Source: Thermogutta terrifontis
GTDB lineage: Bacteria; Planctomycetota; Planctomycetia; Pirellulales; Thermoguttaceae
DNA length: 64,000 bases
Direction of reading: 5' to 3'
Assembly (NCBI RefSeq): GCF_002277955.1
Contig: NZ_CP018477.1
Span: 3,679,206-3,743,205 of the forward strand
Shown piece after piece: positions 55,463 to 64,000 of this stretch; the first letter of the stretch is position 1; every line of letters begins with the position of its first letter. Below the pieces are notes generated by a model. That model saw nothing but the letters and a program-made list of their open reading frames with translations. It ran no database searches and was not told where the DNA came from. The translations under genes were made by a program, and so were the position numbers.

Positions 55463-57037
55463 TCATGCCTCCTCGATGACCGACCAGCCCAGTTTGTCCG
55501 CCAGTCCGAAGACCGCCTCTTTGAGGTTCCCGTACACGGTCACACGATGCCAGCCCCAGGCGTCCCATTGTGTGAACAATTTCTCGATATCGCCCACGGG
55601 TTCGCCGCACAATTTGGTGCGGCAGGCACGGTCATCCAGGGAATTCCCAACGCTCTTCGCCTGATGGAAGAGGATCTGCTTGCGCTCCGGTGCCAATTCG
55701 ACGGTTGTTGTTATGTAACCTTCGGGCATGAGCGATCGCACGGAAGCTCCCTGGCGATCCTCGGAGTGGGTGAGGATCTGGAAGGGATTCGCCGGACCAT
55801 TGGGGCCGAACACCTTATTGGATGCCACGCAGTGCGCGTAGATAATCTGTCGCTTGGCCGTATCGATTACGGGATCGGAGATGAAGCCCGGTCGCCCCTT
55901 TGTCATGGCAGTCATGACCACCATCGTGATCGTCGATCGCAGATCGCACTCGCAGGCACCGATCAGCCCACTGTTGTTAAGTTCGTGAAATCCCAAACAG
56001 GGATAGGCGTGGATATGACCGCCGTAGAAACCGCCCAGGCAATTGATTGTGATCGCGTTGGCACCGTGGGCTTGCAAAACGGCTTTTTCCGCCAGATACA
56101 TGGCCGCAGATTGTTCAAGAGTTTCGCGAGAGACACCCTCGATCAGGGCGGCTGTGTTTTGCCATCGGTCTGCGATCTCCCGGGCCTCGTCTTTGTCTAC
56201 GGTTTCCCAGGCCTTATTGAGCTCCTCGAAGGGTACTGAAATGACAGGCACTCCCAGCTCTTTCTGGATTGCATCGGAGATTCCCGGCCACCCACCTCCC
56301 ACGGCGAGAATTTTGGCTTCTTTGATGGCCTTGAGCGTATCCTCCGGTGAAAGTGGGTTCAAAGCGTCCGGGAGGGATGTCAGATCACCGGCGGCCGGGG
56401 TTTTGTCACGCCGGAGTTTGGTGACCGCTGCGACAAAGTCTGCCGTCGAACCGCCCTGTTTTACAATTTGAAAGCATCGAGCGGCCGCCACGTGGTCGTC
56501 CATATTGGAGGACGCCACAAACGCCACGTTCGGCTTGTTCTGGCGGAGGAAACTCGCCGTGTACACGAGGAAGCCGCCGCTCCCTCCGAACTGGAAGTCA
56601 ACATAGAGCACCGGCTTACCCGTGTCGGCAATTGTCTGCACAACGCGATTCCAGCAATTCATCTGGTAAACAATGTAACCGTCAGGCGGGTTTGCTTTGT
56701 CTTCCTCGACGATCTTCGCAGCCGCTTCCGGACCATTGGCCATGGCAGGAAGAAAGTCCGTGTCCGGGCAACCATTCTTGAGCGTTTGCTCGATTCGCGC
56801 CATAACCGGCCGGAAGTCGAAACCCTTGTTCGGCCAGTCGGGGCCTTCCTGAACAGGACCATGAAGAGCGAAAATCAGGCGGATTCGCAAGCGGGTGGAT
56901 TCCGCCCCGTGGGATTCCCGCGGAGATGGCCGAATCATCGTCGTGGCAGCCGCACAGGCTGCACATCCAGCCAGGAAACGCCGTCGTGTGACACAGCAGG
57001 CACATCCGCCAGAGACGACAGAGAGCGCGGTCTTCAT
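55463..57037 (-). CDS. Exported L-fucose/arabinose-isomerase-like protein
   Basis: 524 residues from the ATG at 57037 (GGGAGGAC upstream). A Tat signal VTRRRFLAGCAACAAATT (RRxFL), then a fold resembling L-fucose isomerase: an N-terminal region with MNCWNRVVQTIADTGKPVLYVDFQFGGSGGF, and ITINCLGGFYGGHIHAYPCLGFHELNNSGLIGACECDLRSTITM, the metal and substrate region of the family's C-terminal part. Fucose isomerase is cytoplasmic, so export by Tat is unusual; the substrate and reaction are unproven. Divergent from an exported esterase. Confidence 0.75.
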   Translation of the reverse strand: MKTALSVVSGGCACCVTRRRFLAGCAACAAATTMIRPSPRESHGAESTRLRIRLIFALHGPVQEGPDWPNKGFDFRPVMARIEQTLKNGCPDTDFLPAMANGPEAAAKIVEEDKANPPDGYIVYQMNCWNRVVQTIADTGKPVLYVDFQFGGSGGFLVYTASFLRQNKPNVAFVASSNMDDHVAAARCFQIVKQGGSTADFVAAVTKLRRDKTPAAGDLTSLPDALNPLSPEDTLKAIKEAKILAVGGGWPGISDAIQKELGVPVISVPFEELNKAWETVDKDEAREIADRWQNTAALIEGVSRETLEQSAAMYLAEKAVLQAHGANAITINCLGGFYGGHIHAYPCLGFHELNNSGLIGACECDLRSTITMVVMTAMTKGRPGFISDPVIDTAKRQIIYAHCVASNKVFGPNGPANPFQILTHSEDRQGASVRSLMPEGYITTTVELAPERKQILFHQAKSVGNSLDDRACRTKLCGEPVGDIEKLFTQWDAWGWHRVTVYGNLKEAVFGLADKLGWSVIEEA

Positions 57038-57425
57038 AGTTCGTCCTCCCGTCAGCGTGATTGAGCAGTTAGGCAGAAACACTCGCAGGTATTCGGGCCC
57101 GCACGTCATCGCTGGAAGGTAGATGCAGAACCCTCTGTAGCGAGAACCGGCAGGCGTCGAACCTGCGGCAAACAATGACCTTCGTGGTCATGTTAAGGCT
57201 AACCTTTAAGCTGTGAGAATTCAAGCAGAAACGTGAGACGTTTCATGATGTTACTGAAGATAGGGAAGCCGGTATCTTGTGAGGGCTGCCTCTGGTTGGT
57301 CCAATATTTGGCGCGTGAGTGGCCGGTGTGCTGGGATCGCTTGACCCTGCCCCTCCGCAATCGGTTTTGCTTGTGTGCATGCAATCCACTGCATGAAAAG
57401 AGGTGCACGAAAAGAGGAGTTGGCC
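57038..57425. other. Divergent intergenic region, sugar isomerase-like / esterase
   Basis: 388 bases with no gene. On the minus strand, hairpins CCGCAGG...CCTGCCGG (about 57145-57166) and ATGACC-ACGAA-GGTCAT (about 57175-57191) lie in the leader of the isomerase-like gene. The first looks like a tRNA T-arm, but no cloverleaf can be completed. Confidence 0.35.
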
Positions 57426-59558
57426 ATGAACGCGGGAAGACGCAGTCTTGGGCACTCAGTCGTTTGGGGAGTCGTGTTTGTGGCTGTGGTTGTCAGTGGC
57501 AACGTGGCGTTGGGTCAACCGCGGCCAGAGTGGCGCCCGCTCGGCCCTTTGCCGGGCGACAGCATGCTAAGCCGCTACTTCGAGCACGAAGTTGCCGTCC
57601 TTCGAGAGAACTGTCTGTCTGACATTAAAACACGAGCGGATTGGGAGCAGCGATGTGAGGAATACCGCCGCCAACTTCGTGAAATGCTGGGACTCGATCC
57701 CTGGCCAGCGAAAAGTGATCTAAAAGTGACGGTAACAGGCGCAATTGATCGAGAGGATTTTCGCGTGGAAAAGCTGTACTATCAATCTCTTCCGGGATTA
57801 TACGTCACTGCCAATCTGTATTTGCCGAAAAATGTTTCAGGTCGAGTGCCTGCCGTTCTCTACCTGTGTGGTCACTCGCAGGTGAAGATTGATAACGTGA
57901 GCTACGGTAATAAGACGCACTACCATTTTCATGCCGTCTGGTTTGCGCGGCACGGATACGCCTGCCTGGTACTGGATAGCTTGCAACTTGGAGAAATTGA
58001 GGGGATCCACCACGGGACCTATCGCTACGGAATGTGGTGGTGGAACAACCGTGGTTATACCCCGGCGGGAGTTGAAGCCTGGAACTGTGTAAGGGCGATC
58101 GACTATTTGCAGACCCGTGCCGAGGTCGACCCAGAACGGATTGGGGTCACTGGCCGCAGTGGAGGCGGGGCCTACAGTTGGTGGATCGCCGCGATCGACC
58201 CGCGTGTCAAGGTGGCGGTACCCGTGGCCGGTATCACAGATCTTCAGAACCACGTCGTGGATGGCTGTGTGGAGGGACACTGCGATTGTATGTATTTCGT
58301 CAACACGTACCGCTGGGATTATCCCATAGTCGCCGCTCTGGTGGCCCCCCGCCCGCTTTTAATCGTCAATGGTGATCATGACCCCATTTTTCCTGAGGAT
58401 GGCGTTCGCAGAGTGTACGAGACTGCGCGCAAGATTTATCGCTTGTACGATGCCGAGGATAAAATCGGCATTTTCATTACCAAAGCAGCTCATGATGATA
58501 TTCAGCCCATTCAAGAGGCGGCCTTTCGATGGATCGATCGTCATCTTTTGGGCAAAGAGCGGGAAGTCTATGACCCCGTCGAAAAGGTTTTCACGCCTCA
58601 AGAGCTGAAGGTTCTGGAAAAGATTCCCGAAGACCAGCTCAACACAATAATTCATGACCATTTCGTTCCGACGGCACCGATTGTCTTTCCGGAGAACGTT
58701 TCCCAATGGCAAGAACTTAAAACTCGGTGGATCAGTCTATTGAAACAAAAATGTTTCAGGGGCTGGCCCGCCAACCTGCCCTCACCATCCTGGAAGAACG
58801 TCAAGGAGGCGGAGGCCGACGGAATCCGGCTGGTGAGGGCGGAACTTCCGGTGCAGGATGAGGTTATTCTGCCCATTTACTACCTCCGCGGTGCGGACGG
58901 GACACCCAGGCAGATAGAAATCGAGCTGCTCGATCAGGACGATTGGTCCCGGTGGCTGTCCGGTTTGAAACTGCATTTCTCTGAAATCCTCGGCCAGGAC
59001 CTTGTCACCGATGAGGAGAAAACCCTTCAAGGGAGCGAGGAAGCGTGGCAGAGCGTGAAGTCGCGGATAACGAATGCTCCCGGCACCATGCTGGTTCTGC
59101 TGTTGCCACGAGGCATCGGCCCAACGGCCTGGAACTCGGATGCGAAGAAACGCACTCAGATTGAGCGGCGGTTCATGCTCATTGGTCAAACCAGCGACGG
59201 AATGCGCATCTTTGATATCGTGCGGGTCATCCAGTCAATTCGTGGGCAAAACGCCTGGAAAGGAATACCCCTAACGATGAAAGCCCAGGGACGTTTCGGG
59301 GTCCTTGCGTGCTACGCCAGTGTTTTTGAACCGGTGGATACGCTCATCCTGACAAACATGCCGACAAGTCACCGCGACGGACCCTACATCCTCAACAGCT
59401 CACGAGTTCTGGAAGTTCCCCAGGCTGTGTTGCTCGCTGCCGATCGAAGTCGCGTTGAGCTTAACACGCAGAGAACCGAGGATTGGCAGGCTCCGATTGC
59501 GGCTGCGAAGCGCCTCGGTTGGCCTGAGGATCAACTGAAAGTGAGTCCGACGCAGTGA
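57426..59558 (+). CDS. Exported acetyl-xylan-esterase-like alpha/beta hydrolase
   Basis: 710 residues from the ATG at 57426 (GAGGAG 8 bases before; an ATG at 57375 would spoil the signal). N-terminal hydrophobic signal (about 9-30, cleavage near VALG). The catalytic domain has nucleophile S245 in GRSGGG, an acid in NGDHDPIF (D317 or D319) and H356 in KAAHDDI. CGH and ATPAGVEAWN-type cap features resemble AXE1 or glucuronoyl-type esterases of planctomycetes. The final ~290 residues form a separate region I do not recognise. Likely removes ester groups from plant or algal polysaccharides. Confidence 0.78.
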   Translation: MNAGRRSLGHSVVWGVVFVAVVVSGNVALGQPRPEWRPLGPLPGDSMLSRYFEHEVAVLRENCLSDIKTRADWEQRCEEYRRQLREMLGLDPWPAKSDLKVTVTGAIDREDFRVEKLYYQSLPGLYVTANLYLPKNVSGRVPAVLYLCGHSQVKIDNVSYGNKTHYHFHAVWFARHGYACLVLDSLQLGEIEGIHHGTYRYGMWWWNNRGYTPAGVEAWNCVRAIDYLQTRAEVDPERIGVTGRSGGGAYSWWIAAIDPRVKVAVPVAGITDLQNHVVDGCVEGHCDCMYFVNTYRWDYPIVAALVAPRPLLIVNGDHDPIFPEDGVRRVYETARKIYRLYDAEDKIGIFITKAAHDDIQPIQEAAFRWIDRHLLGKEREVYDPVEKVFTPQELKVLEKIPEDQLNTIIHDHFVPTAPIVFPENVSQWQELKTRWISLLKQKCFRGWPANLPSPSWKNVKEAEADGIRLVRAELPVQDEVILPIYYLRGADGTPRQIEIELLDQDDWSRWLSGLKLHFSEILGQDLVTDEEKTLQGSEEAWQSVKSRITNAPGTMLVLLLPRGIGPTAWNSDAKKRTQIERRFMLIGQTSDGMRIFDIVRVIQSIRGQNAWKGIPLTMKAQGRFGVLACYASVFEPVDTLILTNMPTSHRDGPYILNSSRVLEVPQAVLLAADRSRVELNTQRTEDWQAPIAAAKRLGWPEDQLKVSPTQ

Positions 59559-59724
59559 AGCCGTGGAATAGCCGGAGGGATAATTAGGGAACAGCTTTGA
59601 CCTCCGTCACACACGTCCCACTTCCGGGCGCCGTGAAGCGTCTTCTCGCGGCCCGTTGGACCGTCAAGCGACTGGCTGGCGGGTGTGTTCCGCGCAAACA
59701 CCATCCCTCAGAATCCTGGTCACG

Positions 59725-59753
59725 TTGACCGCGAACCGGGGGTGACCTAGACT
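59725..59753 (+). promoter_or_regulatory. Candidate promoter for GNAT gene
   Basis: TTGACC (59725-59730), an exact 17-base spacer, TAGACT (59748-59753). The start codon lies 53 bases downstream. Confidence 0.5.
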
Positions 59754-59805
59754 GAGGTTAGGTCGATGTCACCCCCTGCTAATCTCGAGTGAGGGACACG
59801 GCGGC

Positions 59806-60378
59806 ATGGGCTGGACGTATTTTAAACGATACCGAATGGAAATCGACTTACAAAATCGCGTCCTAGAAGAGCCCGCGGTGCCTGAAGGGTACACTTTTCT
59901 GCCGTGGCAGCCCGATTTGCTCGACATTCATGCTCGGGTGAAACACATCAGTTTTCGCGGGGAGATTGACGCCAACGTGTTTCCCTGCTTTCTGGACGAG
60001 TCAAGCTGCCGTCGGCTGATGTTAGCAATTGTCCGTAAGCCGGGCTTCCTCCCCCAGGCGACCTGGCTGGCCGTGTTTCGGGGACAATCTTCGGACGACG
60101 GTGTCTGCGAATATTGCGGCACGATACAGGGTATTTTGGATCCCAATACCGGGATCGGAAGTATCCAGAATGTCGGCGTCACTCCTGCACACCGCAATCG
60201 AGGCGTGGGACGGGGATTGCTCTATCGAGCATTAAAAGGATTTCAACAGGCAGGTGCTCCGCGAGTGTTTCTTGAAGTGACTGCTGAAAATGAAGGCGCG
60301 ATTCGCCTCTATCAACGGGTGGGGTTTATCATCACGCAGACGGTATATAAAGTTGCCGAATTCCCGGCCCCCCGATAG
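59806..60378 (+). CDS. GNAT-family N-acetyltransferase
   Basis: 190 residues. C-terminal GNAT core: IGSIQNVGVTPAHRNRGVGRGLLYRAL, where R/Q-x-x-G-x-G/A (RNRGVGRG) binds acetyl-CoA, then VFLEVTAENEGAIRLYQRVGF, the usual strand-helix end. The first ~100 residues vary (HISFRGEIDANVFPCFLDESS). Acyl acceptor unknown. It has its own promoter and runs into an aldo/keto reductase 88 bases later. Confidence 0.87.
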   Translation: MGWTYFKRYRMEIDLQNRVLEEPAVPEGYTFLPWQPDLLDIHARVKHISFRGEIDANVFPCFLDESSCRRLMLAIVRKPGFLPQATWLAVFRGQSSDDGVCEYCGTIQGILDPNTGIGSIQNVGVTPAHRNRGVGRGLLYRALKGFQQAGAPRVFLEVTAENEGAIRLYQRVGFIITQTVYKVAEFPAPR

Positions 60379-60465
60379 AATGACGCGTGCCGATTGAGCA
60401 TCGCGTTGAACAGTTCAACGCGTAAGGTCGTCAGGATTCGTTTGCCTAGCAGAGGGAGATCGATA

Positions 60466-61392
60466 ATGTCGCTCGATCGACGTTCCTTCCTTGCCAATAC
60501 AGCGACCATTGGTGCGGGATTGTGGCTTGAAAGCCACCTCGCAGCGCAGCGGCCGGCGCACGCGAGCACAAGCAGCTTTTCAACTGACCCAGTCGCGCTG
60601 GTGCCGCTGGGGAAACACCTCAAGGCGACGCGTATCGGGATTGGCTTCGGCATGCGGGCGTTCAATCGCCAGTCGAATCTTACGCGTCGGGGATTGGAGC
60701 ACGCGGAGCGAGTTGTCCGCTACGCTTATGATGCGGGTATCCGATTGTTCGATAATGCCGACCTTTACGGTTCCCATCAGTATGTTGCCCGCGCATTACG
60801 CGATAAGCCGCGAGACAGCTACGTGCTCGTGACAAAGGTGTGGTTCCATCCCTCGGGTATCCCCGAGGAAGATCGCACTGACGCCGACAAGGCGGTCCAG
60901 CGTTTCCTTAAGGAACTTAACACCGATTATATTGATCTGGTGCAAATTCACTGCATGATGAACGGTCAATGGACGGACACGATGCGGCGACAGATGGACC
61001 TCCTTGAGGACCTGAAGCAGAAGGGGCTGATTCGAGCACACGGCGTTTCCTGCCACGCCGTTTCCGCGCTGGAGGCAGCGGCCGAGTCAGATTGGGTCGA
61101 CGTCGTGCATGCCCGCGTCAATCATCTGGGCACGAAAATGGACGACAAGCCCGAGGTGGTGATGCCGGTCCTGAAACGGATTCACGATTCGGGGAAGGGC
61201 GTCATCGGGATGAAAATTGTCGGCGAAGGGGCGTTCCGCAATGACCCTGCCTTGCGGGATCGGGCCATTGAGTTCGCGATTCGCTCCGGGTGCGTGGACG
61301 TCATGATTGTCGGATTCGAATTGCCCGAGGAGATTGATGATTTCAAGCAGCGTGTCGCCAGCACCCTGGAAAAATTGGCCAGTGTGGCTTAG
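60466..61392 (+). CDS. Aldo/keto reductase, Tat-exported
   Basis: 308 residues from the ATG at 60466 (AGAGGGAGAT upstream). Tat signal SLDRRSFLANTATIGAG (R5-R6). AKR barrel with catalytic D and Y in IRLFDNADLYGSHQYVARAL, K in VLVTKVWF and H in DLVQIHCM, all present. C-terminal VDVMIVGFELPEEIDDF binds NADPH. Export is odd for a cofactor-dependent enzyme but fits the Tat-folded Gfo/Idh/MocA proteins elsewhere in the window. Substrate unknown. Confidence 0.87.
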   Translation: MSLDRRSFLANTATIGAGLWLESHLAAQRPAHASTSSFSTDPVALVPLGKHLKATRIGIGFGMRAFNRQSNLTRRGLEHAERVVRYAYDAGIRLFDNADLYGSHQYVARALRDKPRDSYVLVTKVWFHPSGIPEEDRTDADKAVQRFLKELNTDYIDLVQIHCMMNGQWTDTMRRQMDLLEDLKQKGLIRAHGVSCHAVSALEAAAESDWVDVVHARVNHLGTKMDDKPEVVMPVLKRIHDSGKGVIGMKIVGEGAFRNDPALRDRAIEFAIRSGCVDVMIVGFELPEEIDDFKQRVASTLEKLASVA

Positions 61393-61595
61393 CGCCAGAA
61401 TTATCAAGCCCGAACTATCATTTGATAGCGCTTGACGCTGTAGGCTGCCGATCACCTTTGTTAAAAAGCGGTGCTGCTCGGTGGCGATTTAGACCGGCCT
61501 GGCTCGATGAGTGGAATCCTGCCGCGCGAGCGGTGAATTTATCCCCGTAGTACGTTCGACGGGGGGACAATCCCGATGGGATGCGACGGTGGCGT

Positions 61596-62879
61596 TCAGC
61601 CTGTGAAGCGACTGACAATCAGGCTGATATTCTGACCTCCGAAGCCAAAACTGTTACTGAGGGCGATATCGCACTTAGCTTCTCGGGCAACGTTCGGCAC
61701 GTAGTCGAGGTCGCATTCCGGGTCAGGCGTTTCGTAATTGATCGTCGGGGGGAGTACATTGTCCCGAATGGCCAGCAGACAGATGATCAGCTCTGTCGCC
61801 CCGGCGGCCGCGATGAGATGCCCCATCATGCTCTTGGTGCTGGAGACCGGCAATTTGTACGCATAGTCGCCGAAGACCTTCTTGATGGCGAGGGTTTCCA
61901 CTTTATCGTTGACCACGGTACTTGTACCGTGGGCATTGATGTAATCAACGTCTTCCGGGTTGATGCCCGCGTCCTTCAACGCCATCTGCATGCAGCTAAT
62001 GGCACCGCGGCCTTCGGGATGGGTGTCGGTGATCCGGTAGGCGTCGGCTGTTGTGCCATAACCGATGACCTCACCGTAAATTCGGGCACCCCGACGCTTG
62101 GCGTGTTCCAATTCCTCCAGGATGACCATCCCGGCACCTTCGCCCAAGACGAATCCATCACGGTTGCGATCAAATGGGCGGGAGGCCTTTTGGGGGGGAT
62201 CGTTCTGCGTGCTCAGCGCCGTGAGAAGGCAGAAGCCTGTCACGCCGAAGGGATGGATCATCGTATGGGTTCCCCCGGAGAGCATGATATCGGCTTCGCC
62301 GCGACGAATAATCTCCACGGCCTCGCCGATCGCCTGACTGCTCGCCGCGCATGCCGTCAGACAGTTCATGTTCGGGCCTTGGGCGTTGAACAGCCCGGCC
62401 AGATGACCTGCCGGCATATTGGGTTCCTGCTCGAGCTCTTCGATCGGATGAAGGATTTCGAGCCCTTTTTTCGTGAATTTGACAACGTCCAGTTCGCCAT
62501 CCGAAAGGGCCGCCACCATCATCTGGGTGAAGCGGTGAAAATCCTGCTGTCCTTCGCCGCTGCCAGTGTAGACCCCAAATCGCGTGGGATCGATTTTCGC
62601 TGAATCAAGCCCCGCGTCCTGCCATGCTTTTTTCGCGGCTCCGATAGCGAAATGCGTGTGACGCCCCTGGAACTTCCACTCTTCGGGATCCTCACCGACG
62701 TCGGCCAGGCTCCAGTTCTTTACCTCCGCCGCAATCCGAGTGGGAAAATGGCTGGCGTCGAAGAGCGTGATATAGTCGATACCTGACTCGCCGTTAAGGA
62801 GGCGACGCCAAACAGTTTCGAGATCCGCACCCAGCGGGGTGACCATTCCCATTCCAGTAATGACAACGCGGCGCCTCAT
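61596..62879 (-). CDS. fabF: Beta-ketoacyl-ACP synthase II
   Basis: 427 residues. Condensing enzyme of fatty-acid chain extension. C177 in LTACAAS, H317 in NAHGTSTVVND, K349 and H354 in STKSMMGHL make the complete Cys-His-His site. C-terminal SNSFGFGGQN. Longer than E. coli FabF (413), mainly around residues 55-75 and 125-155. Follows acyl carrier protein and fabZ on the same strand, 178 bases after fabZ. Confidence 0.96.
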   Translation of the reverse strand: MRRRVVITGMGMVTPLGADLETVWRRLLNGESGIDYITLFDASHFPTRIAAEVKNWSLADVGEDPEEWKFQGRHTHFAIGAAKKAWQDAGLDSAKIDPTRFGVYTGSGEGQQDFHRFTQMMVAALSDGELDVVKFTKKGLEILHPIEELEQEPNMPAGHLAGLFNAQGPNMNCLTACAASSQAIGEAVEIIRRGEADIMLSGGTHTMIHPFGVTGFCLLTALSTQNDPPQKASRPFDRNRDGFVLGEGAGMVILEELEHAKRRGARIYGEVIGYGTTADAYRITDTHPEGRGAISCMQMALKDAGINPEDVDYINAHGTSTVVNDKVETLAIKKVFGDYAYKLPVSSTKSMMGHLIAAAGATELIICLLAIRDNVLPPTINYETPDPECDLDYVPNVAREAKCDIALSNSFGFGGQNISLIVSRFTG

Positions 62880-63057
62880 GGAGCTAGCTCCGATTACTGC
62901 TCAGCGGATTCTGCGACTTCCAGTGATTGCCGACAATTGATGATATCGGGCGTCCATTGGCAACTTCATGGGTAGGCTATCAAGATCAGTTAACTGATCC
63001 TATTTTAAACGCTACACGGAGAGACGACACAGCGATAGGATTCTCCCCAATTCCCGG

Positions 63058-63567
63058 CTACGCCGATTCCTCGGGCGGTTCCTTCAGTGGGGATCCGTCG
63101 GCGGCTTTTCCCACCTCGTAGGCCCGAAGGATTCGCATCATGTGCGTCAGCGTTCCGGGATCAAAGAGTTCCCGGTCATTGAATTCCTCACCGAGATGGG
63201 CGAAGACCAGTTCCATCTCGGCCTGAAGGGTTTCGCCCTTGTGGCTGGTTGCCTTGACAACCGCTCCATGGGGATGGATGTGCTCGATGGTGGCTGTGTA
63301 AGTGAGCACGTCGCCGGGCACAGCCTCGCAGTAAAACTTAGCGTGGGGAACCTTGGCCAGCACCACTTTCAGCCTGAACTGGTTGTATTCCCCAACCAGC
63401 AGGCCGCCCGTCTGGGCCACGCCTTCAATGACGAGGCTGTTGGGCATGACAGGATAGCCGGGAAAGTGATCGTGAAGATATTCTTCGGCCAGGGAGACAT
63501 TCTTGATCGCCCTGGCCATCCGCCCGCTGTGGAATTCGATAAACCGATCGATCCAGTACCACCGCAT
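63058..63567 (-). CDS. fabZ: 3-hydroxyacyl-ACP dehydratase
   Basis: 169 residues. Hot-dog fold with H34 in DHFPGYPVMPNSLVIEGVAQTGG and E48, the FabZ-type catalytic pair. YCEAVPGDVLTYTATIEHIHPHGAVVKATSHKGETLQAEMELVFAHLG completes the fold, followed by an extra C-terminal tail of ~35 residues. Removes water from 3-hydroxyacyl-ACP. ATG at 63567. Between the ACP gene and fabF. Confidence 0.92.
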   Translation of the reverse strand: MRWYWIDRFIEFHSGRMARAIKNVSLAEEYLHDHFPGYPVMPNSLVIEGVAQTGGLLVGEYNQFRLKVVLAKVPHAKFYCEAVPGDVLTYTATIEHIHPHGAVVKATSHKGETLQAEMELVFAHLGEEFNDRELFDPGTLTHMMRILRAYEVGKAADGSPLKEPPEESA

Positions 63568-63646
63568 ATTCTGGGCTCAAAGTTTAAAAATCAGCACGCG
63601 TCGGGATGCACCCGTTCGGCGGCCCCCTCCGCATCGATGCCGACCG

Positions 63647-64000
63647 TCATGCTGAGGCCTGGCCTTCCTGCTGCTGGAGCTTCAGCTCCACAAACCGACA
63701 CATGTCGCGTACCGTCAGCAGATTGGCAAAGTCCTGAACCAGAGGATTCCGGGCAAATTGGTCCAACTCGGCAAACGGCATCCGCTTGCGGAGTTCGGCG
63801 AGGCCCGCCTCGGTGAATTTACCGTCTTTGACGTACTCCGGATTGGTCAAAATATCCTCCGGGAACAGTTCGCCTCGCGGAATTTTGATATTGAACGTTT
63901 TTTCCAGCTTGAACACGATGTCGAGGAAGTCGATCGACTCCGCACCGAGGTCCCCCACCAGTGTAGCCTCAGGCTTGACCTCCTCTTCGTCTACGGCCAG
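63647..64000 (-). CDS. Acyl carrier protein (5' end outside window)
   Basis: The frame is open at the right edge; 117 residues are visible. VGDLGAESIDFLDIVFKLEKTFNIKIP contains the Ser that takes phosphopantetheine (D-S-I/L-type: AESID, 22nd visible residue). After the usual helix II the protein continues with PEDILTNPEYVKDGKFTEAGLAELRKRMPFAELDQFA before the last helix, an insertion of ~30 residues relative to E. coli AcpP. The downstream fabZ and fabF support a role in fatty-acid or lipid synthesis; it may be a specialised ACP. Confidence 0.88.
   Translation of the reverse strand: MAVDEEEVKPEATLVGDLGAESIDFLDIVFKLEKTFNIKIPRGELFPEDILTNPEYVKDGKFTEAGLAELRKRMPFAELDQFARNPLVQDFANLLTVRDMCRFVELKLQQQEGQASA

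Noticed and set aside
57143-57191. T-arm-like hairpin plus a second hairpin on the minus strand, considered as tRNA or tmRNA
   Set aside because: No acceptor stem, anticodon arm or tag-peptide frame can be completed; tmRNA would have to run into the esterase gene.

Overview
The window looks like chromosomal DNA of a planctomycete, most likely Pirellulales-like (a Thermogutta-type relative would fit, but 64 kb cannot fix the genus). The case rests on the mix of genes. There are Tat-exported Gfo/Idh/MocA oxidoreductases in tandem, a formylglycine sulfatase, a TIGR03009-type lipoprotein-like protein and a BlaI/M56 peptidase pair. There are also three TadE/TadG-like pseudopilin genes in a row, an exported sugar-isomerase-like protein, an FAD-dependent thymidylate synthase and a mitochondrial-EF-G2-like elongation factor. 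No rRNA, CRISPR array, insertion sequence or phage module is visible. Only the extreme left end (the tail of a restriction-type protein, then about 700 bases without a gene) looks accessory.

Layout. 1-1.1 kb: C-terminal part of a restriction endonuclease-like protein. 1.7-1.9 kb: tRNA-Ser. 2.4-6.8 kb: DinB-like protein, lysA, a small unknown protein and pyruvate kinase. 7.3-10.3 kb: two Tat-exported Gfo/Idh/MocA paralogues. 10.5-11.4 kb: a short-chain dehydrogenase. 11.4-14.7 kb: the str-type operon rpsL-rpsG-fusA, without tuf. 14.8-20.8 kb: an exported alpha/beta hydrolase, a C45-type Ntn hydrolase, and a BlaI-like repressor with an M56 peptidase. 21-23.6 kb (minus): three TadE/TadG-like genes. 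23.9-27.4 kb: sulfatase, sugar-phosphate isomerase (SIS/GmhA-like), P-II protein and a small conserved protein. 27.6-32.6 kb: thyX, a TIGR03009-like protein, a possible structured RNA, an orphan mraZ-like gene and a Cys-rich exported protein. 32.9-34.9 kb: hemL and tsaB.

35.2-49.9 kb is the core translation/transcription block: tRNA-Thr, Tyr, Gly, Thr, then tuf, tRNA-Trp, secE, nusG, rplK, rplA, rplJ, rplL, rpoB and rpoC, closed by a strong terminator. The four-tRNA-plus-tuf order matches the E. coli thrU-tyrU-glyT-thrT-tufB block. 50-55.2 kb (minus): cytidylate kinase coupled to a large GH38-like protein, and upstream a lone Spo11/topoisomerase VI A-subunit homologue. 55.5-61.4 kb: exported sugar-isomerase-like protein, exported esterase, GNAT acetyltransferase and a Tat-exported aldo/keto reductase. 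61.6-64 kb (minus): fatty-acid genes in the order acyl carrier protein (cut by the window end), fabZ, fabF.

The most unusual items are five. One is a candidate three-way-junction RNA with a 16-bp perfect closing stem and a U7 tail (30065-30202, minus). Another is the topoisomerase VI A homologue with no B subunit beside it. A third is the M56 ORF, whose C-terminal third carries its own Shine-Dalgarno, start codon and signal-peptide-like segment. The last two are the mtEFG2-like EF-G in the str operon and a 92-residue acidic extension on NusG. Assignments are from reading the sequence by eye; no database search was run.
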